Shown here piece by piece: positions 12,108 to 23,799 of a DNA stretch of 64,000 nt. Source of the DNA: Spodoptera frugiperda. Taxonomy: Eukaryota; Arthropoda; Insecta; Lepidoptera; Noctuidae. The notes below the pieces were generated by a model that searched no databases, was not told where the DNA came from, and was given only the letters and a program-made list of their open reading frames with translations. Within the stretch, counting starts at the first letter, position 1. Each line of letters begins with the position of its first letter. The position numbers were made by a program, and so were the translations under genes. The stretch covers positions 5,084,001 through 5,148,000 of the forward strand of contig NC_064212.1 of assembly GCF_023101765.2 (NCBI RefSeq). Direction: 5' to 3'.

Positions 12108-12320
12108 GTTGGTGCGGTGGCTGGTAAACCGGCTGTCGCGTAACGTGTAGCGGGTTCGATTCCTGCACGGAGCAAATCTTTGTGTGATCCACAAATTGTT
12201 ATTTCGGGTCTGGGTCTCATGTTTATGTGAACTTGTATGTGGGTGTTATGTGTATGTGAACTTGTTTATAAACGCACCCACGACACAGGAAAAGCTCCTA
12301 GAGAGGAAACGTTTAAAAAC
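12108..12320 (+). mobile_element. tRNA-derived SINE, family B
   Basis: tRNA-like head GGTGCGGTGGCTGGTAAACC and B-box GGGTTCGATTCCTGCACGG, then TTTGTGTGATCCACAAATTG, GGTCTGGGTCTCATGT and CGCACCCACGACACAGG, ending in A-rich DNA. This is one of the more complete copies. Confidence 0.8.
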
Positions 12321-13131
12321 AAATTGTGAGGGGAAACGTTTTTTAAAAAAGAATTTAAAAAAAAATAGTGAAAGAACTCATTTGAACAAGACAAAACACA
12401 CATAGATAAACATCCTGTTTTCGCAAAATTATTTAAAGAACGAACGCATAATCGAAAGCGCAATGATAAAGTAAATTAAGCAAAAAAGGCCCAATTACTT
12501 AAAATTTCATTAAAAATATGTTTAAAGATAAACTTTTAGACCTCGTTTTCACACCAAGAGGTCGATAGCTCTGCCATTACGCCGTAATCCGTCACTGACA
12601 CTCATTGCGTACGGAACTCGTGCGCATTATAGACAAAACGAAAAGTATTATTAGAAACACTTTATCTCATTTGGCACTATGACGCAAATGATGACAGAAA
12701 TAATTTCGCTACCATTTTCGGTGAATAAATACTATTGTATTTAATAATTGTCTGACCACACACGAAGGCTTGACCTATCGAAACATTCGGATTGCGTCAG
12801 GGAGATATAATAAGCCATTACGGATGAAGAAATTAATAGCCGTAGCAAGACCTCGGTAGTATCTTAATGATACGAGAATCTGAAGGTACATAGACTTCCT
12901 AGCTAAAGACCTTCGGAATGGTTTGCTCTTGGGAAGGTTATTGTCCGACTAGAAACCAGAAGGTAGAAATTATAGGTAAGAAGATTAATAACCTATTAAC
13001 GCCCGAATACTAAAATTTTAAGTTGTACTTAAATATCGTGCTATCTCTGTCATTTTATAAAGAATTGGTAGTGACAGAACTAGTCTTAAGAGCGACTTAA
13101 AATTGAGTACCGTTTGAGTATTCGGACATAT

Positions 13132-13400
13132 TTAGTCCGTCAGATAGGTAGGTAATGAAAAAATATTAGACACATATTTTTTTATTTTGTCATATAACAT
13201 AACAATATTTAGATAAAACGAATCAAAGTTTAGGAGTGGGAGCAAATACGTCATTCCTACGACGTATTAAACGAACCTAGAAGTGACGTCATGCGATGTA
13301 TAAAATCAATATATCTTCGAAAGTAGTTAGTTCCCTGAGAAAATAAAAAAATAGGTGTCTAATCTTTTAATTAAAATATATAGTACAAGACGGACACTAA
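13132..13400. mobile_element. MITE, family G, copy 1
   Basis: About 269 bp with TTAGTCCGTC at one end and GACGGACACTAA at the other. Subterminal sequences also pair (ATTAGACAC near the left end, GTGTCTAAT near the right). A second copy of about 255 bp is at 56472-56726 in the same orientation. Confidence 0.75.
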
Positions 13401-14484
13401 AATGAAAATTAGTCAGATTCTGATCTTTACCGAGGGGCAAAGGTCATTATCGATCGTTCTCTCTAAACACGTCATTGATTCTACGAGGTACGAATTAGGC
13501 TTCATAGTGAATTTTCGCAAGTTTTAGTCAATGGCTATTAAAAGCGTCAAAAGAAATATAATTAATATATTTCTTTTTGTAATAATTGACGAAAGAAGGA
13601 CACATCGTGCATTGTTACTTAGCTAGCTATATGCTAGCTACCATGCTATGTATCATTTTAATTACAAAATTATTCAAATAAAGAGTCAGATTGCAGCTAT
13701 GAATCCAATAATATTAAAACGTATTTAAGCATGTTCAATCCGTACTTACATATAAATTACATGACTAATTAATATTTTAATGAATACATTATGTAATTAT
13801 GAAATCAATTAATAGTTGGACATTAAACTAGTGTTGCTACTGTATAATTACACATGTTACCTAATAAGCTATCTGACCCAAATGTTTGTCATTACATTAA
13901 AACGCGCTGCGGGAAAATTGCACGACGACCTTATTTACAGAGCGATTTAGTCTGAGATCGTTCAATATCTTAACAAATTGACTCTGATAATATGACCTAC
14001 GACTAATTGAATGTTTATATATCAATATGCGTAAGTACTTAATACTTATTGGTGAGCTGATAGTGCGTCTCTTACGAACGGCTCCGGAAAACGTGTGCCA
14101 TTACAAAATTCACTCCCGTTGATAACTCGTGACATAAATTCAGTATCGCTCCTCGCAGTTCATGGAACTTCCACTAGATGGCTAAGGCCACGGTCGCAGG
14201 CGCAGCGTCAGCGACACGGAAGCGGAATTGTGACGTGTCTCAAGGAGAAGTAATGGTTAATTCACAGGTAAATTAGGTTGGCTTTGGTTTTAGCGTAAGT
14301 AATTAGTTAGTAGATGTTGTTAGCCGTTAAGTAGTGTTAGAAATGGCAGTATGTAATAAAACACTTAAATCTAGGTACAATTTGTCAAACAAGGGTTTTT
14401 CATTTTACTCTGTGATTAATTTATGATCACTACAATGTACTCTAATTCTACTTTACATTCTTGACATATTTTTTTTAAAGAGGA

Positions 14485-14690
14485 TAAGCATTTAATTACT
14501 TCTTCTGGGTCTTGGGCGAGAAGAGAGGAAGTGTCAAACTCTTACTGACTAAAAATCACCCCGTTCCTACTCCTACTTTTCAAACCAGAGCTTTTTAAAC
14601 CCACTAGGTAGTCTGCAGCTCCGGATCAGGCATCAGCCCTACTGGATCCCATCTGTGGTGGTCTGATGGCTCTTAGAGGCGCGTGCGGTG
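14485..14690 (+). repeat. Family C dispersed repeat copy
   Basis: GAAGTGTCAAACTCTTACTGACTAAAAATC, ACCCCGTTCCTACTCC, AGGTAGTCTGCAGCTCCGG, CATCAGCCCTACTGG and CCATCTGTGGTGGTCTGATGG. It is among the longest family C copies. Confidence 0.7.
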
Positions 14691-15849
14691 AGTGTGACTT
14701 AAGTAGAGCACCTAAAATGTTCAACTCGCTAGTCTAACTCTAAAATACTAATAAATAAACACGCTGTAGCCCCGCTCCCGCTCACACAATGACCACATAC
14801 CTACAATAACTACGAGTTTATTTACTCCACACAATACCAACATGAGTCAATCTGGAAAGTCATTACGTTATCATTAGTAGATGCGCGTCGTGGAGAAATG
14901 GATGCGGTGTAACAACGGGGACACGAGTCTTTGACTGCTGGGCTCTTATCACCAACTGCCAACCACCGTCCGTATGTAATCAATAAACATTTTTGAACTT
15001 AGGCACGTAAACATACCGTCTGGACGCTCTTTGTTCATGTGTAAGGAAGCTGATTATTTGCTTGTACTCTCAAGATGTATTTAAGTCCATATTTCCGTTT
15101 GATATGCGGCTTAAGACCCCTGTCATGATGCGTAGTTAGGTGGTTATACGCCTTAAGCAACTCGCGGAAGTATCTTAGATCAAATTTTATCTTAAAATCA
15201 TATCACATGTCACTTTAAAGAAAACCCTAGTCGGATATTTGCCTCGGGATTTAATGTCATAATTAGGCTATGTTAGATCGCAATGATATGGGAGGATAGT
15301 AACAACCTTGCATGACTTTGAGGGTTGTCTGGTTGGTCAAAGATTATATACCTATAGGCTTTTCATGATCAATAAGAACCGTACAAATACTTGGAAAAGT
15401 AATAAAGCAAGCTCGTCTCTGAAACGTGTCATAATACTCGTATAAGAGATATTTTCACATTTTCTAAATTCGGACTTTTGTTGCTTCAACTCATTGTCAC
15501 CTGCCAGGGTACAGACACGGGTATTGTGAGACATTTTCCTGGAACCTATTGTTGATATACATTGACATATTTTCGGCTCAGGAAATAGGTATGTCTTAAT
15601 AATACATCAAAAGACGAATATATGAATTCAACTTGTGAAAACTCCCTATTTCCCGCAGTTATAAAGCCTCATCAACTTTGCTCAACGCGGAAACTGAATA
15701 GAGAGCTACGATTTATAAACAGTGCGCACTTGTAAAATAATTACAACTATTCTTGTATAAGTTACGGAGCGCAGAGCAGACGCGACCACAATAGAAACTG
15801 CATTGATAAGCCATAACATATTACTCTCTATTTATATCTAGTTGAATTT

Positions 15850-15960
15850 ATGGCGGCACCGTCGTACACTTGGCAAGGTCCGGCTGGAGGCGAAATGTTA
15901 CTGCAGCAAATTACCATAGGGTGGGACTGGGACGATGGAGATTCTTTACTGAATATAATC
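15850..15960 (+). CDS. Candidate first coding exon of an unidentified gene
   Basis: An ATG in TTTATGGCGG context opens 37 codons, MAAPSYTWQGPAGGEMLLQQ and then ITIGWDWDDGDSLLNII, ending exactly at a strong donor, GTAAGTTCAG, in phase 0. The composition is protein-like, and a GC- and CpG-rich block follows the donor. TATA-like text (TATAAAGCC, TGTATAAGT) lies upstream. I see no downstream exon in the window on this strand before the next gene, so it could be an alternative N-terminal exon of a gene with very long introns. The frame continues past the donor to 16152, but that extension is Arg/Pro-rich and looks noncoding. I do not recognise the peptide. Confidence 0.35.
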
Positions 15961-16815
15961 GTAAGTTCAGTAATCGTGTGCTTCGATCTCTGCGGACAGC
16001 GGCGCTGTCGTCGCGTATTGGATTTATCGTCGCGTCGGCACAACGCGCGCCGTTGTGTGGTTCCGCCTCTTTACGCGCAGCCCCGGCTGCCCTGCCAGGG
16101 CTATCGACACGCGATATCACCACCGCTAACGAACTCGTTCACTTGCCAATAAAATCTTATTGACACCTCTACTACTGCACATCTACATTCAATTGTCCTC
16201 GCATAAGTACGCACTAACTGGGCTCGGTATAAATCTATAGTGACAGTTATCAGTTTGTGGCCTGTATACAGCTAATTAGGCATGTAGGACTTGTACTTGA
16301 GAAGTGCTGTTGAACTGTGTTATGTACTCTTTTGTTATGCCAACAATGATACGTCATTTGAGTCTAGAAGGTCCGGATCGTAAATCACAGTCCATAAAAA
16401 GAGTTCTTGCAAATGGATGGAGACGTATTGCTCATAAAAAGTGTTCATGAGTTTGTGTCAGCCCTGGAGGTCTGACTCGCAAATTAGTAGAGAAGATTGA
16501 ATACATGAGGTGTCGGGTTACAGCGGCCGAGGGCCTTGGCCCAGCCTCCGTCGGCTAGCACACTATAAGGAGCTTTATACTATCTCCTCGACAATGTAGC
16601 GTATTATTAACTACCCGACAGTATTCATTTATCGATTAACTGTTACCTATCTCTAGGATGTATCTAGTTTCTAAAACATGATAGCTATTTATGTCGTCTT
16701 ACGATTGTATTCAATTAAATTTTCCGATACACTTTCATTTCTACTGAGTGTTTAAGGGTCAAGAAAAATTTTTAGCAACAGAAATCACGAAGTAGATACT
16801 TACCTAATTACTTAA

Positions 16816-16895
16816 CACATTGAACGCCGTGGTGGTCACCGGTGACCAACGTTAGCGGAGGATTTGCCTTCAACAGTTTTTTGGCAGTCAAAGAC
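16816..16895 (+). mobile_element. TTAA-bounded short element, copy 1
   Basis: An 80-bp segment flanked on both sides by TTAA (16812-16815 and 16896-16899). It contains GTGGTCACCGGTGACCAACG and GCGGAGGATTTGCCTTCAAC. Its ends, CACATTGAACGCC and (inverted) GTCTTTGACTGCC, are weakly similar. A reverse-orientation copy is at 43865-43947. Confidence 0.65.
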
Positions 16896-17984
16896 TTAAT
16901 TAGGTAGTAACAGATACTTTACTTAGTAGGTACATATCATAAAAACAAAGAGAGTCTTAACAAAATCGTGCAAGCGTCCAGTTCAATAAATTGTATAGCA
17001 ACTATTCATCAGGCTTCCCGCTTCAGTAATTCAAGGGAAAGTTGAAATATATCGTCATTTATGAAATTGGTTTCATGTAACGCAGACGTCTTGTGAGTTT
17101 GTCTGATCATCTGAGGAAGATAGGGAAAATTTAATAGCTTAAAGATACTACAGACACCTACATTTTAATCTACAGGACAATCTTCTGTGGACGTTAAAGG
17201 AAAATAATTAGCCTTTGCCGCGGAGAAGATTTGCAAACAGCTTAACTTAGGATAATTGCTTTGCTATAGAATGAGTTTTAATTTATCTACTATTGCGAAA
17301 ATGCTTGCTTAGTAGTATTTTTTTCCTATGTAATATCTTTTATGTTTTGTAAACACTACAACTATTAATTTTGTAAAAAAAAGCTGTGGAATTGTTATGG
17401 AAGAGCGGGGTCTCCTAACACAGTCATACTTTACTTAAAAGGAGTCCGCCAAACACGATTAAATCAATGTTATAACAAATTATACAAAATCTAGTAGTTA
17501 GTATACTTAAAAACTTAGTTTACTTAAAAATCTATTACCTAAGTATGTAGAGAGATAAATACTTATAAAATAAAAACAAATCTATCGTATGTTTTGTCTA
17601 TAACTGTCATGTTTTACGAATTGAATTCTATCAATCGAAAACAAAGCTCTCAAGTTCATATTATTTGTCTTTCAAGAACAAATTCTGAAAAAGGTCGAAC
17701 AAAAAATTCAATCGAAATTGAGTCGTGTTTTCAGGATTGATTATAATCTCTTTTTGATTGTATGCAAATCGTGGCGTGCAAATCTAGCAATTAATGAGGC
17801 AATTTAATGCTTAAACTGGGCTAATTAATCATAGAGTACCGTTCATCTAGACTTTAAACTATGTGCACAGATTGCACTGGTTTTGCTTGTACATTGAATG
17901 AATTTAATACTCCAAGAAGATACTATAGTAGTGTAGGAGATGTTATAGTTATAAAAATTAAACTCGTTAAGCCGTTACTCCTTA

Positions 17985-18072
17985 GTAATCAGCTACCTGC
18001 CAATAAAAGTCCCGTCAAAATCGGTCCAGTAATTTCAGAGATTAGCCAGAACAAACAGATAGACAGATAGAC
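17985..18072 (+). repeat. Non-LTR-like 3' fragment
   Basis: Contains CCCGTCAAAATCGGTCCAGTAATTTCAGAG then ACAGATAGACAGATAGACA, a text typical of insect non-LTR element tails. Confidence 0.45.
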
Positions 18073-18721
18073 ACAAATTATAGGTAATAAATTGGCATAG
18101 TTAAAAGCAGTAATTTCAATATCACAAACAGTAACTCCAATTTTATTTAATAATCTAGACTAGATATCGTTGTAAAATAAATAGAATATAAAGTAAAGAT
18201 ATAGATAAAGATACGATAAAGCAAAGTTTCTTCCCGTCTGCATTTACCATTCTTGGTATTCTCATCTCCGTTAGCCATCGACATGTAAGCGTATGGTAAA
18301 TTAGCGAAAAATAATCGTTACATCGAACGTATGCGCGTGCGCCGCAAGCCGGCCCTTTTTCTTCACCGGCTCACTGCATTCCCCGTAAGCGGTGTCTTAG
18401 ATGTGCACGCTGGGATTATAATAGACTATGTACGTTGTATGCTGATGATGTGCAATTTATAATCATGCTATATCAAGCCATATGTCCGTCTGTGTGGCTT
18501 TTTGTGCCAGTAACTCCAGTAAGTAATCTTCTCACTCGTAATTTGAATTTTAAATCTAAGGATTTCTGTGTAGGCTTTTGTTTTTTATTGTTGTGGTTGT
18601 GAATTTGTTGTGTTTTAGGATTTTCCAAGATAAAAATATATTACGGATAGTGATGGATGTCTAGGGTTACAATAAATTAATGTTTCTACAGTTGTTCTAC
18701 AAACTGTAGTTAGATATAGGA

Positions 18722-19012
18722 AAGAATGTCGTGGTGGCCCGGAGGTTTAAGACATCTTAAATAAAATTGTCATGCCTCGTGCTTGCGGTGCGGGTTCGAA
18801 ACCTACCAACCGGCAAGAACCAATGTGACTGCGTCCGAGTTATATGTACTTTCTAAGTATATTTAGGCACCACTGATATACAGTGTTTATTATTATAACT
18901 TTGAAGTCGCCAACCCGCATTGAGCATGCGTGGTGGTTAATGCTCAAACCTTCTCCTTGTGAGAAGAGGCCTTTGATCAGCAGTGGCCACTTATATGATA
19001 TTGATGTATAGT
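18722..19012 (+). mobile_element. tRNA-derived SINE with RTE-like tail
   Basis: The tRNA-like head is GTCGTGGTGGCCCGGAGG with B-box GCGGGTTCGAAACCTACC. Then come TATGTACTTTCTAAGTATAT, CACCACTGATATACAG, and the distal block GCCAACCCGCATTGAGCATG, GGTTAATGCTCAAACC, GATCAGCAGTGGCCACTTAT. A tail-only copy lies at 63565-63685. Confidence 0.75.
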
Positions 19013-19539
19013 GAAGAAATAGCCAATACGAACTTGTGTATAATCTTCATAAATACGAATAACTAAATGTAGTAGCGCCGATATAAAAATAAAAAAAAAG
19101 CATTTATCTAAAGCCTATAAAGATATTACATAAATAGAAAAAAAAGAAAACAACTCGGCGGTAGGTAATGTAATGATGTTATTATTATGACTTGAAAGTT
19201 TAACGGGTCGGCTGCTATCTTTCTTTATGTGCGCCAGCGCAACTGATAATCTTTTAAACTCTGTTTGCTGCGCGTGATACTACTGACACTGGGTTGCTAC
19301 GGTTAATCTTTTACGGTAGCTGTTTACTCTTGTTGTATAATAATGTAAACTGTAGTAATGACGTCATTTGAAGTTTTGTTTTTATGATTTTTTTTTAATA
19401 TAACATACCTAACATCAAACCCGTTATTTCATACGAATCGAGAAATGTGATTGTTAATGGATTTTGGGAATTACCCAGTCCTTCGGATCCATCCTGTTTT
19501 TCTGTCTGTCTCTCTGAAATGTGAGAAATATTTATTTAT

Positions 19540-19660
19540 TTCGAAAAGCAGGAGTAGGAACGAGTGGTTTTTTGTCCGTAAGAATCTGGCACTCCCTCTC
19601 GCCTCGCGCCTAAAGCGCGATAAGTCATTGGATGATTTCCCTGCAAAAAAAGAAAGATAC
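19540..19660 (-). repeat. Family C dispersed repeat, partial
   Basis: Contains AAAAGCAGGAGTAGGAACGAG, GTCCGTAAGAATCTGGCACT and CTCTCGCCTCGCG, ending in GTCATTGGATGATTTCCC. Confidence 0.6.
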
Positions 19661-20150
19661 TTAAGAGTAAATATAAAAGTATTTACCTTTCTATGTCTTG
19701 GCAGGACCCATGAAAATAAACTGTTACAGTGTCAATTTCGAAACTAAATTAACGTTTTTGTAAAATGTATAAAACAGCTACGAGATACCACATTAAGTAT
19801 AAGTATTTTATTTAATCTTTTCCTCGATACTTTGTAGTAACAAATGTGTCCAATAACAGTATATTTATTAACATTTCGCATTATCCGACGACTAAGAGAC
19901 TAATAAATACTGCAATACTTGCATTACAACGTTTCCTGCTATATCTTCCTTGGTCATATATTTGTTTAAAATGTATGAGAGTATGAGCAATATCAAAAAG
20001 TACCTACTTACCTCTTTAGATAGCGTACGTTAAATAAATGCCTTGATCGTGACCTCGTTCATGATTTTTCTTCCGGATTCTTCTTTACTATGTTATTAGG
20101 TAGTACGATGCAAATATACATAAGTTGCAAATAAAAAAGGGATATATTCT

Positions 20151-20395
20151 ACGTCGTTGGACGAGTGGTCGAATGTGCGACTGCCGGACAAGGAGTGTCG
20201 GGTTCGATTCCCGGGTAGGGAAAGCATTACTGGGCTATTTTCGGTTTTTGGAAATTTCTCAGTAGTAGCACGGTGTCTGGAATTGTGTCCAGTATATGCT
20301 GGCATTAGGCTTACTTCCTATTAGGTACATGGAAGTTATCAAGACAAATGTTGAAAGGTGGCCTACACCTTCAGGGATAAAATATGTGACGTTAC
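20151..20395 (+). mobile_element. tRNA-derived SINE, family A, diverged
   Basis: Head GTCGTTGGACGAGTGGTCG and B-box GGGTTCGATTCCCGGGTAGGG, then ACTGGGCTATTTTCGG, AATTTCTCAGTAGTAGCACG, and a diverged tail ending ACACCTTCAGGGATAAAATATGTGACG. Confidence 0.75.
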
Positions 20396-21474
20396 ATTAT
20401 TTCGATGACGACAGGCATTTGTAATATGACAGCACCTTTTTTTATTAGGTAAGTGTCCTATCTCTGACCTCGCCAAAAAAAGGTTTATAAGTCATCGCAG
20501 CTTATCAATGGCACTCTGTGTGAATATCATAAGCATTATGATACATCGCGCATCATGTGGCAGGACTGCCGACCTGAACGGACCATATAAGAAAAAAAAA
20601 CTCGGTACGATTCGCCCAGTTTATAAAAAACTATGCAAATGACAACAAGTGGGTTATACACTCCGTAAGTTCGTCTAAGAAGGTCGAGGAAATAAAACAA
20701 TAAATAGAATTTATATATTTATGTAGGTAGTTATATTTTTTTAGCTCTATAAACAGTATTCCTGAACGCATTCCGCAGATCGCCGTAGTATATACAATTG
20801 TCTTCCCAAAGATTTATTCGAGTATCGTTCGAATTTCAAAGTGATTGAATGCCAAATGAAGATTTAAAAGAGGTAATTAAAGCGTGTCAACACTAAAGTT
20901 AAATAACAGTTTAAGTAAACAAAACGTAAATCAGTAAATGAATATGTTTTGATACACGTAAATAACGTTTTGGGCGTAAAAAAATGTTCGGTTCACCATA
21001 AGGGATACTTCAATCACATGTTGAAGCGTGGCGCGGTTCTTTGAAGTGAGACAAAGCATTGTTTATTGGTATTGGTTGCACCACCTCCGCGGAACATCAG
21101 CTCAAGAAGAATAGGTTAAAACCTAACGTATGTTCGTCATCGGCAAGCTTCGCTGGAAATACTCAGAAAACAGTGGTTTCTATTTTTCAATTCTGGAGCG
21201 CAAACATTTTTTCGTCGACGCGTTTATTGTTATCATGAAGCAACCAGATGGTGTTGGGTAAGATTTCATTTAGAGTTTGTTTGTACAATAAATAAGTAGA
21301 TATAAGTAGTTACGTGCTATGATTCACATCAATACGTATTAAATTTTCTTCATCATAATAACTACGCCTGTTATCCGTTCAGAGATAGGTAGAGGAGTGG
21401 TGCTTTTACACTTAAAACTTAGGTACCTACAGTGAACGTTCCTTTCCAAAGTTAGGTTATTTTAAGTAGGTGCC

Positions 21475-21655
21475 CCTATCTAGGTTTTTTTCCTGTGTCT
21501 TGGGTTTGTTTACAAACATACAAGTTCACGTACACATGACACCCAGACCCGGAACAACAATTTGTAATTTACACAAAGAGTTGTTCCGTGCGGGAATTGA
21601 AACCACGACAAGTTGTGTGGCAGCCAATGTCCAGCAACCGTGCAGTCAGTAGGTA
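21475..21655 (-). mobile_element. tRNA-derived SINE, family B, diverged
   Basis: In the minus orientation: CAGCAACCG-side head remnants, TCCCGCACGGAACAAC, GGGTCTGGGTGTCATGTG and GTATGTTTGTAAAC. It ends at the CCTGTGTC side near 21490. Confidence 0.65.
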
Positions 21656-22039
21656 AAGGTAACATGATTCGGAGCAGGTGGAATTTATAGCAATACCAAC
21701 AATTTCGCTTTCCCAAAAAACCCCAATACCATTCTGCCTGACCCAGGGTTCACACACTACTAAAGAGGCAGTTGCACAATCCGCTAACACTACTTAAGTT
21801 TTATTTTTACAGCCGAGGTTGGATTACCCAGCCAGCCGGATTACCAGCTCAGATTACACGCACCATCTTGTCTCGTCTACGAATAGATCACCTTTGTTCC
21901 ACTGGCGCGGTTAACCGGAGCCTGTTGAGATCTAAGTAAGTGCCACCTGGAAACTAGTTTATAATTATCACGGATTTTTTTATTATTTTTAAAATCTGTG
22001 ACGATAGTCTAGGACTTAAGTATCGATTTTATAATATAC

Positions 22040-22325
22040 CTGCTTTGTTGATCGAGTGGTCGCAAGTGCGACTGCCAGGACAAGGGGTTTCGAGTTCGTT
22101 TCTCGTCAAAGTATTACTGGGCCTTTTTCAGTTTTTCGAAATTTTCTTCGTTGCAGCACGGAGTCTGGAATTGTGCCTAGTATATCGCAACAGGATCATT
22201 CACCACCACATAGGACATATAACACAAATTGTAAAATGTAGGTGTACATTGTATAGCGGCATTACGTGCCGTAATGTGCACCTCTGCCTACCCTTTCGGA
22301 GATAAAAACCGTGACGTTGCATATA
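22040..22325 (+). mobile_element. tRNA-derived SINE, family A
   Basis: TTGTTGATCGAGTGGTCGCAAGTGCGACTGCC head, GTATTACTGGGCCTTTTTCAG, GCACGGAGTCTGGAATTGTG, then GCGGCATTACGTGCCGTAATG and the tail TTTCGGAGATAAAAACCGTGACGTTG. Confidence 0.8.
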
Positions 22326-22764
22326 TTCAGGTCAAATGTAATAACTTAAAAAATGCAAAGATACAAAAGTTACAAAGATACAAAATAAATAATGAAAAGG
22401 TTAAAGGAAATACGAATTATGTGAATCATATTATGTTAAACTTGGATATTCTCAAACGTCAAAGATAAAAAGTTGACATAACAGACCTTTTATTTCTATT
22501 ACTCATACCTCTGAGAAGCAGATAACTAAATAATAAATGAATTATAATTAACTAGCTTTTGCCTACGACTTCGCGCGTGGAATAGTGCACTTCCGGCAAA
22601 TTTTTGGTTTTAACCACATAGTTCCCGATCTCGCGGGATCTCTTCAAAAATGAGATGTTGAAGATATTCCAGGTAACTCTGTTGTTTTTAATGTTATGCA
22701 TGTATGTACATAATTATGTATGTTATTATGTATGTTAAAGAGACGACTGAAAGTTGTCATACAA

Positions 22765-22960
22765 AGTCTTTTTTTTTAAGGATGGGAAATCATCAAATGA
22801 CCTCTCCCGCTCTGGGTGGAACGGACTTTTACTGACTAAAACCCACCTCGTTCCTTCAGTTGCCCTTTGCGTTCCGGGGCCACGGTATCTCGTTAGAACT
22901 TTCCCGCAGCCCCGGCTCAGTTTATCCCGTTTCCCCCTTGGGGGTTGACATTTCAAAAAT
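22765..22960 (+). repeat. Family C dispersed repeat copy
   Basis: Contains GGGAAATCATCAAATGACCTCTCCCGC, TTTTACTGACTAAAACCCACC and CGTTCCTTCAGTTG, followed by a diverged G/C-rich end. Confidence 0.55.
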
Positions 22961-23345
22961 CCCTTCTTAGTGCTCACTTATGTTACTAAAGGAACCTCTG
23001 TTCAAAATCTCAGACTCCTATACCGAGCGGTTTCGGCTGTGCGTTAATAAATCAGTCACCCAATCGCACCCCCTAAATCACGATTGGAGGGTAGTTTGAA
23101 AAAACTTATAATGTCAAACATATTTACTTGCCTATGTACGTGTTCATGCCAAGTTTCAAGTTTATAAACCCAAGGAATAAGATTTTTCATAGAAACGTTT
23201 TTACCCCTTTTCCCCCCCTGGGGGTTGAATTTCCAAAATCCTTTCTTAGTGCTCCCCTACATATCCCAAGGAACCTACATTCCAAATTTCAGCTGTCTAC
23301 GACCAGTAGTTTCGACTGTGCGTTGTCTGTCAGTCAGTCACTCAA
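22925..23345 (+). repeat. Two tandem copies of a non-LTR-like fragment
   Basis: The block GGGGGTTGA-(C/A)-ATTTC followed by AAAATCC-TTCTTAGTGCTC, then GGAACCT-C-TTC-AAAT-TCAG and GACTGTGCGTT-type text, occurs at 22925-23080 and again at 23215-23345. Known insect non-LTR tails have comparable text; the family is not resolved. Confidence 0.5.
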
Positions 23346-23507
23346 TAACAGAGGAGTTTTATATACTAATTTTCGTAAAAACATGACTCAGAAATCATGA
23401 CATTAATTTAATGTTTTTGGTAGATACTTTTTAGCAATAAGTGACTATTATAATTATTTTGTATAAGAATACAACAACGAATTGGAACGGAAGTCGGTTA
23501 AAATGGT

Positions 23508-23583
23508 GAATAGATACAGGAAAGGGGTGAATAAATGTTGGTAAAATGTCCTAACATCTATTTCTCCTTTCCTGTACCTATTC
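23508..23583. repeat. 76-nt imperfect hairpin
   Basis: Arms 23508-23539 and 23553-23583 are inverted copies (GAATAGATACAGGAAAGG and CCTTTCCTGTACCTATTC at the outer part; TAAATGTT and AACATCTA at the inner) with a 13-nt loop. About four mismatches and one bulge. It lies about 220 bp beyond the stop codon of the XK-related gene. Confidence 0.6.
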
Positions 23584-23799
23584 CCCCCTCGATGTCTATT
23601 CAGCGCATCTTACTGTAAACAACAATGATCATAACCGTTTCTCAAAAATGAATTGTTTATGTAAATGGAAAGAATACGGATATGAGCAGCTGGCTCCAAT
23701 ACGGCTCATAATATCCTGTTGCATCAATTACAGAGTAATGGCTATCGAATCGATACTTATATCGATTGTTCCCAGTAATCGAAATGAATTATACGCTTA

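Larger units (their letters stand above)
15961..23507. other. Gene-free, repeat-rich region
   Basis: No coding exon was recognised. It contains SINE copies of families A, B and the RTE-tailed type, a TTAA-bounded short element (16816-16895), family C copies and tandem non-LTR-like pieces at 22925-23345. The short open frames here are explained by these repeats or are AT-rich chance frames. Confidence 0.5.
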
